Shown one piece after another: positions 18,701-27,564 of a DNA stretch of 64,000 nucleotides. The notes beneath the pieces are model-generated. The model worked only from the letters and a program-made list of their open reading frames with translations, did not search any database and was not told the origin of the DNA. Every line of letters starts with the position of its first letter. Position 1 is the stretch's first letter. The DNA lies in contig NZ_VCNG01000005.1 of the NCBI RefSeq assembly GCF_006227205.1, positions 310,001 through 374,000 on the forward strand, in the 5' to 3' direction. The stretch is from Pseudomonas sp. ICMP22404. GTDB lineage: Bacteria > Pseudomonadota > Gammaproteobacteria > Pseudomonadales > Pseudomonadaceae. A program made the translations under genes and the position numbers.

Positions 18701-19302
18701 ACGGCCTCCACGCCGCCGGTGATCGGGTCGAGGTCCAAAGCACGGTGGGTACTACCGAACTGGTTGCCAACAGCAATGAAACCACGCAACTGACCGTCAC
18801 GGTGACCCTTGGGCAGGAGCCCCAGATGAACGTCAATGTGTATTGGGGGGCGACGCTGTGCCGTATCGAACCGCAGAAGTCCACCACCAATGAGCAGGGG
18901 CAGGCCACCGTCACGGTGCATGCCGGTCATGCTATGGGGCGCGACGTGATCAGTTACCGGCTCGACGCCCGCGAGCCGCAGCCAGCGGCGACGATCACCC
19001 TGGGCAATGATCCGTCCAGTTTCGAACTGGCGCGTCCGCAGGGCGATTTCATCATCCAGGAGGAAAAAGTCGGCGTTGACGTCACGCTGCGGGCGCTCAT
19101 GTACGACAAACATGGCAACCCGGCTGCCCATGAGGCGGTGACCTGGAATCTCGATCCGCTTCTCCCCGTTGCAGGCAAGACCAATGCCGAGGGGATAACC
19201 GAGGTGACGTTCACCAGCGCGACACCGCTGGAGATTGAAGAACCAATAGTCAGGAGGGACAGCATCGATTTGGGCTTCCGCCCCATCAAATTCGTCCCCT
19301 GA
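15727..19302 (+). CDS. Tc toxin A subunit, N-terminal half (TcaA/TccA-like, VRP1 domain)
   Basis: This 1191-residue protein corresponds to the N-terminal, mainly helical shell of TcA toxins. A VRP1-type region (about 90-330) contains YEELFKPNF, IHSPVAYAVWLKHWSERR, RRKDLGLLRVD and VVSAVLEKSI, the usual TcA signature. The end (about 1000-1191) is different. It carries two Ig/Big-1-like modules with Gly-x-Ala-Thr-Val strands (NEQGQATVTV, NAEGITEVTF). The ATG at 15727 has GGAG at 7-nt spacing; an upstream in-frame ATG at 15709 does not. In TcaA+TcaB and TccA+TccB systems, two such halves replace one TcdA-like chain. The next gene supplies the second half. Confidence 0.9.
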   Translation: MKDSPAQIASRFCEQLLAGRRSEPLSDLGQYFAAGGSVCALARKGASGLVNEYGLEPEDAQALTLRLNGLATWVLRGFIEDQLTRQEPLPSHLRQGLLALVPGPTYEELFKPNFSNKCPADAIEAIHSPVAYAVWLKHWSERRLIPSENENAYALALRRKDLGLLRVDPVTTYRVVSSVEVVSAVLEKSIEDSLSEGVDLDEMLSRRRYPNGLPYHHPWVTLDEWTRDLKLSIGRIVQLCDPAFPYFLRALPWGGNSGAALTQAARLSPVLRQLMVEESLFPEGDTDDWFKENFGARGIEPQNLNQTAFFNQRTKLTQRGLEALLSVESFAPSLSDHVLILDTVITPGHAGSVFVNNGLADDSMSITYGGDASTNRIIGLIEDVTFNDRIDRLNRKIRLDNALQLPSHETDALLTAIIGAELNPEARVGGTSATEPPDYWMTSSTVRALGLFQMLREDYRCSAEEFAAFVGDISIFGRGTELSQFDRVFNRDVLSTPPLRMDDGAFALVPQTEADALTVAQICGGLNIDLATYFNLAPLIASAQGLTALKRSRSVLSAFYRMARLPQLLGIAPNVAVEILTRLSGEAGLAALLGSPAINARADSESPDALTQIQSLEGWVRWCANSNLDVAWTLARVKPVLAPTEPSEAQTRLFDQIRSQLAPALFTEAALRMGGVSPLSNDRQWTQQLLELVDEQGVVIHRSESADPAYEDHAREVVERVVRRVLGKDDPQTVEQIVAVLLSSRAGQRGVVQESLAVFGELAPPLALPVLTWAGSTVQEVLAYVAGRSTADVPSGAGEEDEPGDSFLGMLNGFTGRSEVVKALKLSAEFLTLYLVIGDGVENAPASAPLTPSALYYLTIYNRAVALSEEPESQLLDYLQRVNELPGDLSSDGLRLVQAHAAELLAELFGWSAEEVLACAKRVNGGQGYIRSLQHLDLFTRLREFSLQSTLDASTTLKMGTLLPDASFSAYRDLADQVTARLADPDRTSPLYGLHAAGDRVEVQSTVGTTELVANSNETTQLTVTVTLGQEPQMNVNVYWGATLCRIEPQKSTTNEQGQATVTVHAGHAMGRDVISYRLDAREPQPAATITLGNDPSSFELARPQGDFIIQEEKVGVDVTLRALMYDKHGNPAAHEAVTWNLDPLLPVAGKTNAEGITEVTFTSATPLEIEEPIVRRDSIDLGFRPIKFVP

Positions 19303-19371
19303 AACAACGCTCCACCCAGCGCCACGGAGCTTGGCCGGTTGGCGACGACACCCAACTCACAGGAGAGGGCA

Positions 19372-22300
19372 ATGGCTACGCAAGACATCACCCGGGCAAC
19401 CGCCCTGCGCCGCGACGCGTTGATCGAATGTGCCTTGGGTATCAAGGAAATCGAAGACCATGACGCCGGCAAGGGGTACCCACCGATCAAGACCGCCGAC
19501 GATCTGCTGGAGTGGCTGCGCACCGACCCCCTGGACAACCATCAGGTCAAGACGACCTGGGTCGCCGAGGCGGTCAGTTGTTTCCAGCAGTACATCCACG
19601 CCGTCTACCAGAAGCTGGAGCCCGGCTACACCCAGCGGGAGTTCGACCGCAAGGACCTGAAAGACTGGGACATCGCCAGCCAGTATCCGCTGTGGGCCGC
19701 CAGCCAGTTGCTCAAGTGCATGCCCGAAGACTACATCACCCCCTATGCGCGCATCCGCAAGACCAGCCTGTTCAGGACGCTGGAAAACAACCTCAACCAG
19801 ACCCGGCTGACCACCGACTCGGTGCAGTCGGGCGTGCAGCAATACCTGCGCGCCTTTGAAGAAGTGTGCAACCTGGATGTGCTCAACGGCTATGTCGATG
19901 GGCCCGATGCCCGCCGTGCCGACTATTACCTGGTGGGCCGGGAACGGATCGCCCCCTACCGTTACTTCTGGCGCAAGGCCGACGTGCAGCTGGACGCCGA
20001 CACCCAGACGATCAACCCGGCGGCATGGAGCGAGTGGCAACCGGTCGATATCCCCGCCGATGCGCAGGTGCTCGACAGTCGCCTGGTCTTTTGGGGGGGA
20101 CGCTTGTGCCTGGTCTGGGCCGAATGGCGCCCGGCCTTGTTCGATGGCGACGGCGGCCTGCAAAAGCCCTACGAGCTTGAGCTGAAGGTGGCCTTCATCA
20201 CGCTGGACGGAAAGTGGTCGCCGCCGATACGGCTGAATCTGTCGGCGTTCAACGAGGACGTCAGCCCGGGATGTCGGCTGGTGGCGGTGATGCTGCGCGA
20301 CGACGTGGACCCGTTGTACCCCAAGGGGCGGTTGGCGGTGCATTTGACCAATGCGCGGACACTGGCTTTTCCTGAGATACCTCCCTGGCCGGTGGAGATC
20401 TACGAAACACGCGACGCACTGTTTCGCAAGGTGGCCGACGAAAAGCCGCTCATGGATCACCTGGCCATGGTCCGCTTCTCCAAGCCCACGACCCTTCAAC
20501 AGCGAGTGGCCCCCGAAGGCTTTTCCAAAATGACGGAAACGGTGTCGAGTGGCGCCGATCCCCTGGTGGAAAACTTCACCCTCAAAGTGGTTGTGAGAAC
20601 GGTAGGGGGTAAGCAGCACTTGTATTACCAGGCGCACTGCGCCCTGTTGATGCCCGGCAAGACAGGCGAGCCAATGGCATTTACCCTGTCGCTGCTATAC
20701 CACTCGGGAGATGACGAGCCCGACGTTGTCGAGACCCACTCGGACAACGGCGGCTGGTCCTTTGCGTGGCATGGGATCGAACGGGAAAACTTCGCCAACT
20801 TGACGGCAACGTTCATCCTCAAAGGTCCGGAGAACATTGGCGAGCCTCCTCGCGACTTTGGCCAGAAGACCTTCACCTTGGACCTGAAGGGCGTTCCCAC
20901 CGACCCCAGCCTGCCCGCCGTGCACAAGACCGATGCGCGGGGGGGGCAATTCCTGCACCTCAATGACTCGGGGCTGGCGCTCAAGTACGCGCGCCTGAAC
21001 ACCCTGATCGGCGCTGAGCTGGTGACACGCGCCAATGTGTCGATCGATGCCGTCCTCGATTGGGACACCCAGTTTCCCGACGAGCCGCCGTTGCCCGACG
21101 ATTCGAACGAACCCAACGGCCCGTTCGACGGTGCCAACGGGCTGTTCTTCTGGGAACTTTTTTTTCATCTGCCTCACCTGGTGGCGACCCGGCTCAAGGA
21201 CGAGGAGCGCTTCGTCGAAGCCCAACAATGGCTGCACTTCATCTTCGATCCCCAGGCGATTGCCGACACACAGGCCGAGCGGGCGGATCCGAAGCCGCGC
21301 TATTGGCGTTGCCGGCCGTTGAATGTGTCTGGTAGCGAGGGGGACGTGGGCTGCGAAGCCGACAACCCGACCGACCCTGACGCGATTGCCTATTCCACCC
21401 CCCGGCACTACCAGATGCTGATTTTTCTGGACTATGTCGCCAACCTCGTGGCCTGGGGCGACTGGTTGTACAGGCAACTGACACGGGACAGTCTGGCCGC
21501 CGCCAAGCTGCAATACCTGCGCGCCAAGAACCTGATGGGCGCCACGCCGGACATGCACACCCTCAGTCAATGGACGCCTGCCACGTTGACGGAACTGGTC
21601 GAGGAACTCGAAGACAGTGCCGCGCTCAGGGCGTTCGAGCAGGATCTGCTGCTGGATCCGGGATCGCTGCCGGTCAGGAGCCATTTTTTTGAAGACCCCG
21701 GCGTTGTCGGCGTGGAGCGTTTCCGCTTGCCGGTGAGCCAGCGCGTGTTGCAGCTCTATGAGTTACCGGCCCAGCGCATGTACAACCTGCGCCATAACCT
21801 GACCATCGACGGCAAACCGCTGTCCATCGAGTTGTTCAGCACCATCAACCCTTCGGATCTGCTCAACAACCTGGCTGCCGGCGGTGCCGGCCCCGTGCGC
21901 CCCATGGGCGGGCCTTTGCGGGTTGCGGCGTTTCGCTGGCGCACGCTGTTCGATACGGCCCTGCGGGCGACCCAATATCTGCAGGAGTGCGGCAACCAGG
22001 TGATGCGCTTGCTGGAACAACAGGACCGGGGCGAGCAAGAGTTGTTGCAACAGCGCCACCTGACCGAGTTGAGTACCTTCGTCCGGACCGTGCAGGAAGA
22101 AAATCTTGAACAACTACGGGACACGCTGGCGGCGTTGAACAGCAGTCGCACCTTGACCGCGGAGCGGCAAGCCCACTACACGAAGCTGTACAGCGAGAAT
22201 ATTTCCAGCAGTGAATACAAGGTTATGGAGGCCCTCGACAGCGTTAAATTGTTGACGGCGCTGAGCACCTCGATGCAAGTGGCGGGCGCTGTCATCGATG

Positions 22301-23508
22301 CCTTCCCCAATGTGTTCGGCCTGGCCAACGGCGGCCATCAGTTCGGCAGTGCTCCAAGAGCCCTGGCTTACGGGTTCCAGGTCGGGGCAGAGGTCGTGCG
22401 CAGCGATGCCGAGAAGGACGCGACCTCCGAAAGCTATCGGCGGCGACGCGAAGACTGGGGGTTGGCGCGGGACCAGGCCACAGCGGAGCTGGCGATGATC
22501 GACGAACAGATCAACGCGCAGAAACACGCGATGTTGGCCGCCGAGGCCAATCTGGATCAAATCGTCAAGATGAATGCCCAGGCCCAGGCACTCTATGACT
22601 TCCTGCTCACCCGAGCCACCCGCGTCGAGCTGTATCGCTGGCACCTGGGGCAATGCAAGACCTTGCACTACCAGGCCTACGACCAGGTCGTCAGCCTTTG
22701 CCTGAGTGCCCAGAGCGCGCTGCAACTGGAAACCGCCGAATTCGGCCTCAGCCACATCCGCACCGATGCGTGGCTGGATAACTATTACGGCCTGACTGCC
22801 GGCGACTCGTTGCGCCTCGATCTGCTCCGCATGGAGGCCGATCATTTGCTGCGGTACGAACGGCGCCTGGAAATCGTCAAGACCGTATCCCTGCGTCAAT
22901 TGTTCGATGACAACAGCGACCGGCAGGCGGATTACTCCAGCTGGGACGAGGCGCGGGAAGGGTTGATCACCAACGGCACGTTGAACTTCAAACTGTCGCA
23001 ACTGCTGTTCGACCGGGATTACCACGACCATTACTGCCGCCAGATCAACGCCGTGGACGTGACCCTGCCGACGTTGCTCGGCCCCTTTGAAAACGTCTGT
23101 GCGACGCTGACGCAGATTGGCAGCGAAACAGCCATCAAGGCGTCCCTTGAGTCGCTGGATTATCTGTATGGCGACAGCAGTCTGGCGCCGGCCGATGTGC
23201 TGCTCAATATCAGCAGCGGTGAACAGATGGCCATTTCCATCGGCCTGGATGATTTCGGCGTGGCGGCGTTGAGACCCGAAGAGGGCCTGCGCAATATCTT
23301 CGAGAACACCGGCGCCGTGTCTCGCTGGACGCTGTCCTTCCCCTGGTTCCAGGAGTGGGATCGCCAGAAGAACCAACTGGCGGCCTTGAACGACATCATC
23401 GTGAAGGTTCGCTACACCGCCAAGGTGGGCGGCCCGGCGTTTTCCCGGTACGTCCAGGGCAAAGTCAGAGCCGCCGAAAGCGCAACGCTCAAGGGGGGGC
23501 AAAGATGA
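19372..23508 (+). CDS. Tc toxin A subunit, C-terminal half (TcaB/TccB-like: pore and TcB-binding)
   Basis: This 1378-residue protein begins with the neuraminidase-like region of TcA: LDVLNGYVDG, YYLVGRERIAPYRYFWRKAD, AWSEWQPVDIP, LVFWGGRLCLVWAEW. The receptor-binding section follows (GLFFWELFFHLPHLVATRL, EAQQWLHFIFDP). Then come long coiled-coil helices of the translocation channel (about 890-1150), and finally the TcB-binding domain ending LNDIIVKVRYTAKVGG. In known systems five TcA chains form a syringe that injects the TcC toxin. The start has a strong AGGAGAGGG site, so the split from the preceding gene is a real gene boundary and not a frameshift. The stop overlaps the next ATG (ATGA). 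Confidence 0.93.
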   Translation: MATQDITRATALRRDALIECALGIKEIEDHDAGKGYPPIKTADDLLEWLRTDPLDNHQVKTTWVAEAVSCFQQYIHAVYQKLEPGYTQREFDRKDLKDWDIASQYPLWAASQLLKCMPEDYITPYARIRKTSLFRTLENNLNQTRLTTDSVQSGVQQYLRAFEEVCNLDVLNGYVDGPDARRADYYLVGRERIAPYRYFWRKADVQLDADTQTINPAAWSEWQPVDIPADAQVLDSRLVFWGGRLCLVWAEWRPALFDGDGGLQKPYELELKVAFITLDGKWSPPIRLNLSAFNEDVSPGCRLVAVMLRDDVDPLYPKGRLAVHLTNARTLAFPEIPPWPVEIYETRDALFRKVADEKPLMDHLAMVRFSKPTTLQQRVAPEGFSKMTETVSSGADPLVENFTLKVVVRTVGGKQHLYYQAHCALLMPGKTGEPMAFTLSLLYHSGDDEPDVVETHSDNGGWSFAWHGIERENFANLTATFILKGPENIGEPPRDFGQKTFTLDLKGVPTDPSLPAVHKTDARGGQFLHLNDSGLALKYARLNTLIGAELVTRANVSIDAVLDWDTQFPDEPPLPDDSNEPNGPFDGANGLFFWELFFHLPHLVATRLKDEERFVEAQQWLHFIFDPQAIADTQAERADPKPRYWRCRPLNVSGSEGDVGCEADNPTDPDAIAYSTPRHYQMLIFLDYVANLVAWGDWLYRQLTRDSLAAAKLQYLRAKNLMGATPDMHTLSQWTPATLTELVEELEDSAALRAFEQDLLLDPGSLPVRSHFFEDPGVVGVERFRLPVSQRVLQLYELPAQRMYNLRHNLTIDGKPLSIELFSTINPSDLLNNLAAGGAGPVRPMGGPLRVAAFRWRTLFDTALRATQYLQECGNQVMRLLEQQDRGEQELLQQRHLTELSTFVRTVQEENLEQLRDTLAALNSSRTLTAERQAHYTKLYSENISSSEYKVMEALDSVKLLTALSTSMQVAGAVIDAFPNVFGLANGGHQFGSAPRALAYGFQVGAEVVRSDAEKDATSESYRRRREDWGLARDQATAELAMIDEQINAQKHAMLAAEANLDQIVKMNAQAQALYDFLLTRATRVELYRWHLGQCKTLHYQAYDQVVSLCLSAQSALQLETAEFGLSHIRTDAWLDNYYGLTAGDSLRLDLLRMEADHLLRYERRLEIVKTVSLRQLFDDNSDRQADYSSWDEAREGLITNGTLNFKLSQLLFDRDYHDHYCRQINAVDVTLPTLLGPFENVCATLTQIGSETAIKASLESLDYLYGDSSLAPADVLLNISSGEQMAISIGLDDFGVAALRPEEGLRNIFENTGAVSRWTLSFPWFQEWDRQKNQLAALNDIIVKVRYTAKVGGPAFSRYVQGKVRAAESATLKGGQR

Positions 23509-26500
23509 ACAGAGAACCGGTCAACACCAAGACCAATGTGCTCCCCAACGGACATTTCGATCTGGGCTATAACCACTGGAACAATGCCGGCGTGCCCGGG
23601 AGGTTCGATAGGAAATCAGGCGAATGGGAGGGGCAATCCATCTACTACATGTCTCTTTACGGCGGAGGAGGGATTGCCCAGATCGTACCGGCGCCGGCAC
23701 CGCAATCGGCAGGGGCGCGCTACCGTTTGAGCTTCCTGTACGACAACCGTTCCGCGGACGCCGGGGTTTTCAGCCTGCGTCGGCGCGGCACTGAGGACAG
23801 CCTGGAAATCGTGCTGCCACCCTCGGACAACCGGGGGGCCGATCCTGAAACCCAGGCACTGAGCCTGACGCCGGTGACGGCGCCGATCGAGTTCGATATC
23901 GAGAGCGATGATCTGTTCGAGTTCGTCATCCTCAGCCCGTCTGAAGCCACCACGCGCCTGGACGTGATTGTCGCCCGGATCGATTTTCACCTCGAACTGG
24001 CTCCACTGGTCCTGGCCCAGATTGTCAATGACGGCCAGGTGTTTACCCCGACCGGGGAGCCCCTGCTTTACCTGTGCCATGGGGCAACCGGCGCGAAGAG
24101 TCACCAGCTGTCCTTCCGGCCCGCGCCGGACAGCCCCTGGACGGGAACCGAGGCGTTGCTGTGGAGCCAGGACAATCCACTGGACGCGGTGGTGATTACC
24201 CCCGGATGGGGCGAAAACCAATTGCTTGAAGACACTTGGCAAGTGGACTGTCCGGTGCCGGTCAGCGATGAAACGCAGCTGTTCAACCTGTCCATCTACA
24301 GCAAATACCACGCCGAGACGTATCCGATTGCAGTGTCCCTGGGGCACCATCGGTTGGTCGTCGAGAGCCATCTGAACCCGGCTCATCAACCGGTGATTGA
24401 GCATCAACAATCGGTCAAACTGGGCGTTCAGGTGAAGTCGTATTACCTCGACCTGCCCATGCCTCAACGGGAAGTGTCCTGGATGCTGGGGGATACCGTG
24501 CTGTTTCGCGGTGAAACCGACGGCGGTGGCTATGCCTGGTTCGACTTTGCCCCCGAGACCGCCGGCACGCTTTCAGTCAAGGCCAGCGTCGAGAGCCCTT
24601 TCCATGCCGAAGGCAACGCGCTGCACACCTTCAGTGTGACGGCACACGCCACGGATCCGATGAACGATGTGCGCGTGGCGTTTCCGAACATGGAGGCTGC
24701 GCCTTGGGGTGAAAAAACCGGCTATCCCGATCGCGGTGCGTCGTATCAGTTGGAAGTGTTGCTTGCCGACGACAGCCCGCTGCGCAACCGGTCTGTATGG
24801 TTGGAATGGGATGGGAAAGCCCCTGAAGAGTTGGGGGTGACGGTTTCTCCGGCGCTATTGCAGCCGGTCTCGGGCAACAGTAACCCGCTGAGATGGCGGC
24901 TGGACTGCGATGACCGCATCGACGGCGATTTCAGCTTGCGATTGGGCGCCGCCGGTTTGCTGAAACCTACCGTCAACAACGCCATGTCCCTGGCGCGCCA
25001 CACTCTCAAGATTGGCCTGGTGCGTGAAGCCAACCGGGTCCCGGTGGTCGATGAGAACGATTATGTCTGGTGCATGGTGCAGGTGCTGAGCCAGGGGGAC
25101 CAGCCTGTGACCGGCGTGCCCGTGGAGTGGGATAGCGCCCAGGGGCTCCAGCGGACCTGGTCCGGTGTGGACGGCTGGGCCAGCGTGATTGACCGACCTT
25201 CGGTGCACGGGCAATACACCCTCAATGCACGGGTCAACCCCCGTGAAACCGGGCAGGTGCCGGAGCATGACTTCATCATCCAGACACTGGCGACCAGCGC
25301 GTGGAAAACGGCGAGTTTCAAACTGGGTGACGTCGCGGTCGATCGGGTGGGGGCGGGTGTGGTGTGTCGCATGGGGCAGAATGATCAATTCCATCTCACG
25401 GTGACGACCGGCAGCCCGTTGCTCGGCAAGGAGGTTTCCCTGAGGTGGCGCGATCCGGCGAGCGCCCGTGCCATTGTCATCACCGGCATGGATACCCCGA
25501 CCCCGGTTACCGCCGCCGGGGTGAGCTGGGCCGTGCAAGCGCTGGAGGCCGATTCCAGCGGTGTGTTTGATTTGCAGGTGATATCGGCTGACCTGGAACC
25601 GCTCGACCTGGCATTCCGATTGCTGCCCCAGGACCTGGCCCCGACGATGACGCTGGTGTTCGACCAGGCACCAAGAACCTGGGCCGCCGCCATCGATCTG
25701 TACCCCTGCATCGGTGCCATCCACGACCTGACCCTCCAGCCCGTGGATGACCTGAGCGGGTTGCATGGGTTGTTGTTTGAAACCACTGTGGCGCCAGGCC
25801 TGCCGTCAGGCTGGAATATCACCCCGCCTTTGACCGGGTCGGCGCCGATGACGGCGGGGGGCATTCGCTACCGGTGTGATTTCACCGCTACCACCGAAGT
25901 CGCCGCCCGTAGTTGGGCCGCTGAAGTCCTGGGCGTTGGCCCCTTTACGCAGCCGCCGCCCTTCGGACTGAACCTGGCCCATAACAAAGTGGTGATCGGC
26001 ACGCCTTACGAGGTCGCGACGGACCCGGTCCTGAGCAAGAACGAAAGCGCACGACTGGCCCTGCGGTATGTGTCGGCTTTCACGGGCAGGCCGGCCAACG
26101 ACGTGTCGGTGGAGTGGCACGATGGCGAAACCTCCCTGAGTGGCGCGGACGGTATCGCCCAGCGCGATTACCGGCCGGCGACGGCCGGTGGCAGTGAGGT
26201 CCAGGCGTTGGTCAGCAATCCCTATGACGCGAGCGAAGTCGAACACACCTTCACCGTGCACGCGTATGCAGAAGATCCCTGGCTCGACCTGAACGTACAG
26301 GGCGGTACGGGGGGCACGCAGCGTTGGGGCGAACAGACCTTCTTCCCTCGACGGGCGGAGAAGCTCGACTTGACGCTTTCGGTCGCAGAGGGCAGCCCGT
26401 TGCTCGATCAGATGCTGACGCTGGGGATCCGCGGTGCTCATGAGCTGGATACGGCCATGAATTTCGGACCGGTAGGGCTAGGGTTTCCCCGGCCATTGAC

Positions 26501-27563
26501 CGTCAATGGTCTGCCGGTGAGTCTTGCGGCCGGTGACCGGACCGATGCGGCGTTCTATTTACAACTGTCGGCCTCGCGGCTGCTGGCACGCTCGCCGCTG
26601 AATGCTTTTTCCCTCGGCAGCCATATTCCGGTGGATGTCCTGGCGGCCACGCATCAGGACCCGACGGTGGTCGACTGGGGCGAAACATTGTCCTTTGAAA
26701 TTACCCTGACCAACGCACTGACCGGTCAACCGGCCCGACATGTACAGGTGTCCTGGCGCGGCACAGACGTGGTCATGGAGGACACGACCACGTTCACCAA
26801 CTTCTATGGTGTCGCACGCTTCAGTTTCGTGGCGACGGTTGACGGGCCGGGCTCCGTGACGGCCAGCGCAGTCGGTGGGACCGAGGTTGTATCGTTTGAG
26901 TATCTCGTCCATGAGGCTTGCGTGATTCAAAGCCTGACCGGTGCTGACCTCGAGGGGCTTCCGGGGGCAGAAGTCAGCGCCGAGGCCACGGTGGTCAGTG
27001 CGGCCAGCGGTGAGCCGGTTCAAGGCGTGCGGGTGCACTGGTTCTATAAGGGCGTTGTGCTGGAGCCGGTCGTTACCGATGCGAATGGCAAGGCGCGGAT
27101 TACCTTTGAGTTACCGCCGAGGATAGGGCGATATTCATTGAGTGCGTCCGTGAGGGGAGAGCTGGGGTGGGAGGCGGAGTGGTTGGAGTCCAGGATATCG
27201 GCAACGGAAGATACCTGGGTGCAGGAATTTACGCTTCGGCTAGACGAACGTCCGATCAACATGGACGACCTGGCCAATTGGAGAATGGTGATCAAGGATA
27301 CAAGTACCAGCATTCTGGAGTTGAGGGTCAGAAAAGATAGCAACTTGATCAACGAGACGAGTGTCACTTTGTATGGGGTTCCACCGGAGGCTCTGGGGTT
27401 ACGGTTCGATCCAGCGCTGTTCGAACAACTGCCGGTGACGGGCGCTCCCTTGTCCTGGTCCATTATCCCCAAGACAGCGGCTTACGGTGAGTTTGAGTTG
27501 GAGTTCCGCAGCCTCGACTCCTATTTGCCACCACGGTGGTTGCCTTTCAAGGTGGAACATTAA
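23505..27563 (+). CDS. Giant Ig-like protein 2, last gene of the Tc operon
   Basis: This 1352-residue protein has no signal peptide or membrane anchor. The N-terminus (VLPNGHFDLGYNHW and following ~150 residues) looks like a carbohydrate-binding beta-sandwich. About ten Ig/Big-1-like modules follow, with recurring VxWxxxG, DGxA and GxYxLxAxV motifs (VEWDSAQGLQRTW, VEWHDGETSLSGADG, VSWRGTD, VHWFYKGVVLEPVVTDANG). A segment beginning DPWLDLNVQGG and an earlier one beginning DPMNDVRVAFPN look like duplicated blocks. The start codon overlaps the TcA stop by 4 nt, so expression is coupled to the toxin. The last ~350 bp is less GC-rich. The stop lies 1 nt from the convergent DUF58 gene. Role unknown: possible surface-binding or delivery partner of the toxin. 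Confidence 0.82.
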   Translation: MNREPVNTKTNVLPNGHFDLGYNHWNNAGVPGRFDRKSGEWEGQSIYYMSLYGGGGIAQIVPAPAPQSAGARYRLSFLYDNRSADAGVFSLRRRGTEDSLEIVLPPSDNRGADPETQALSLTPVTAPIEFDIESDDLFEFVILSPSEATTRLDVIVARIDFHLELAPLVLAQIVNDGQVFTPTGEPLLYLCHGATGAKSHQLSFRPAPDSPWTGTEALLWSQDNPLDAVVITPGWGENQLLEDTWQVDCPVPVSDETQLFNLSIYSKYHAETYPIAVSLGHHRLVVESHLNPAHQPVIEHQQSVKLGVQVKSYYLDLPMPQREVSWMLGDTVLFRGETDGGGYAWFDFAPETAGTLSVKASVESPFHAEGNALHTFSVTAHATDPMNDVRVAFPNMEAAPWGEKTGYPDRGASYQLEVLLADDSPLRNRSVWLEWDGKAPEELGVTVSPALLQPVSGNSNPLRWRLDCDDRIDGDFSLRLGAAGLLKPTVNNAMSLARHTLKIGLVREANRVPVVDENDYVWCMVQVLSQGDQPVTGVPVEWDSAQGLQRTWSGVDGWASVIDRPSVHGQYTLNARVNPRETGQVPEHDFIIQTLATSAWKTASFKLGDVAVDRVGAGVVCRMGQNDQFHLTVTTGSPLLGKEVSLRWRDPASARAIVITGMDTPTPVTAAGVSWAVQALEADSSGVFDLQVISADLEPLDLAFRLLPQDLAPTMTLVFDQAPRTWAAAIDLYPCIGAIHDLTLQPVDDLSGLHGLLFETTVAPGLPSGWNITPPLTGSAPMTAGGIRYRCDFTATTEVAARSWAAEVLGVGPFTQPPPFGLNLAHNKVVIGTPYEVATDPVLSKNESARLALRYVSAFTGRPANDVSVEWHDGETSLSGADGIAQRDYRPATAGGSEVQALVSNPYDASEVEHTFTVHAYAEDPWLDLNVQGGTGGTQRWGEQTFFPRRAEKLDLTLSVAEGSPLLDQMLTLGIRGAHELDTAMNFGPVGLGFPRPLTVNGLPVSLAAGDRTDAAFYLQLSASRLLARSPLNAFSLGSHIPVDVLAATHQDPTVVDWGETLSFEITLTNALTGQPARHVQVSWRGTDVVMEDTTTFTNFYGVARFSFVATVDGPGSVTASAVGGTEVVSFEYLVHEACVIQSLTGADLEGLPGAEVSAEATVVSAASGEPVQGVRVHWFYKGVVLEPVVTDANGKARITFELPPRIGRYSLSASVRGELGWEAEWLESRISATEDTWVQEFTLRLDERPINMDDLANWRMVIKDTSTSILELRVRKDSNLINETSVTLYGVPPEALGLRFDPALFEQLPVTGAPLSWSIIPKTAAYGEFELEFRSLDSYLPPRWLPFKVEH

Positions 27564-27564
27564 T

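Noticed and set aside
22114..23502. 462-codon minus-strand frame inside the TcA gene
   Set aside because: Shadow of the TcA C-terminal coding strand; no ribosome site or family resemblance.
15727..23508. One TcA gene broken by a frameshift
   Set aside because: The two halves are separated by 69 bp, the second has a strong AGGAGAGGG ribosome site, and split A subunits are known in TcaA/TcaB systems.
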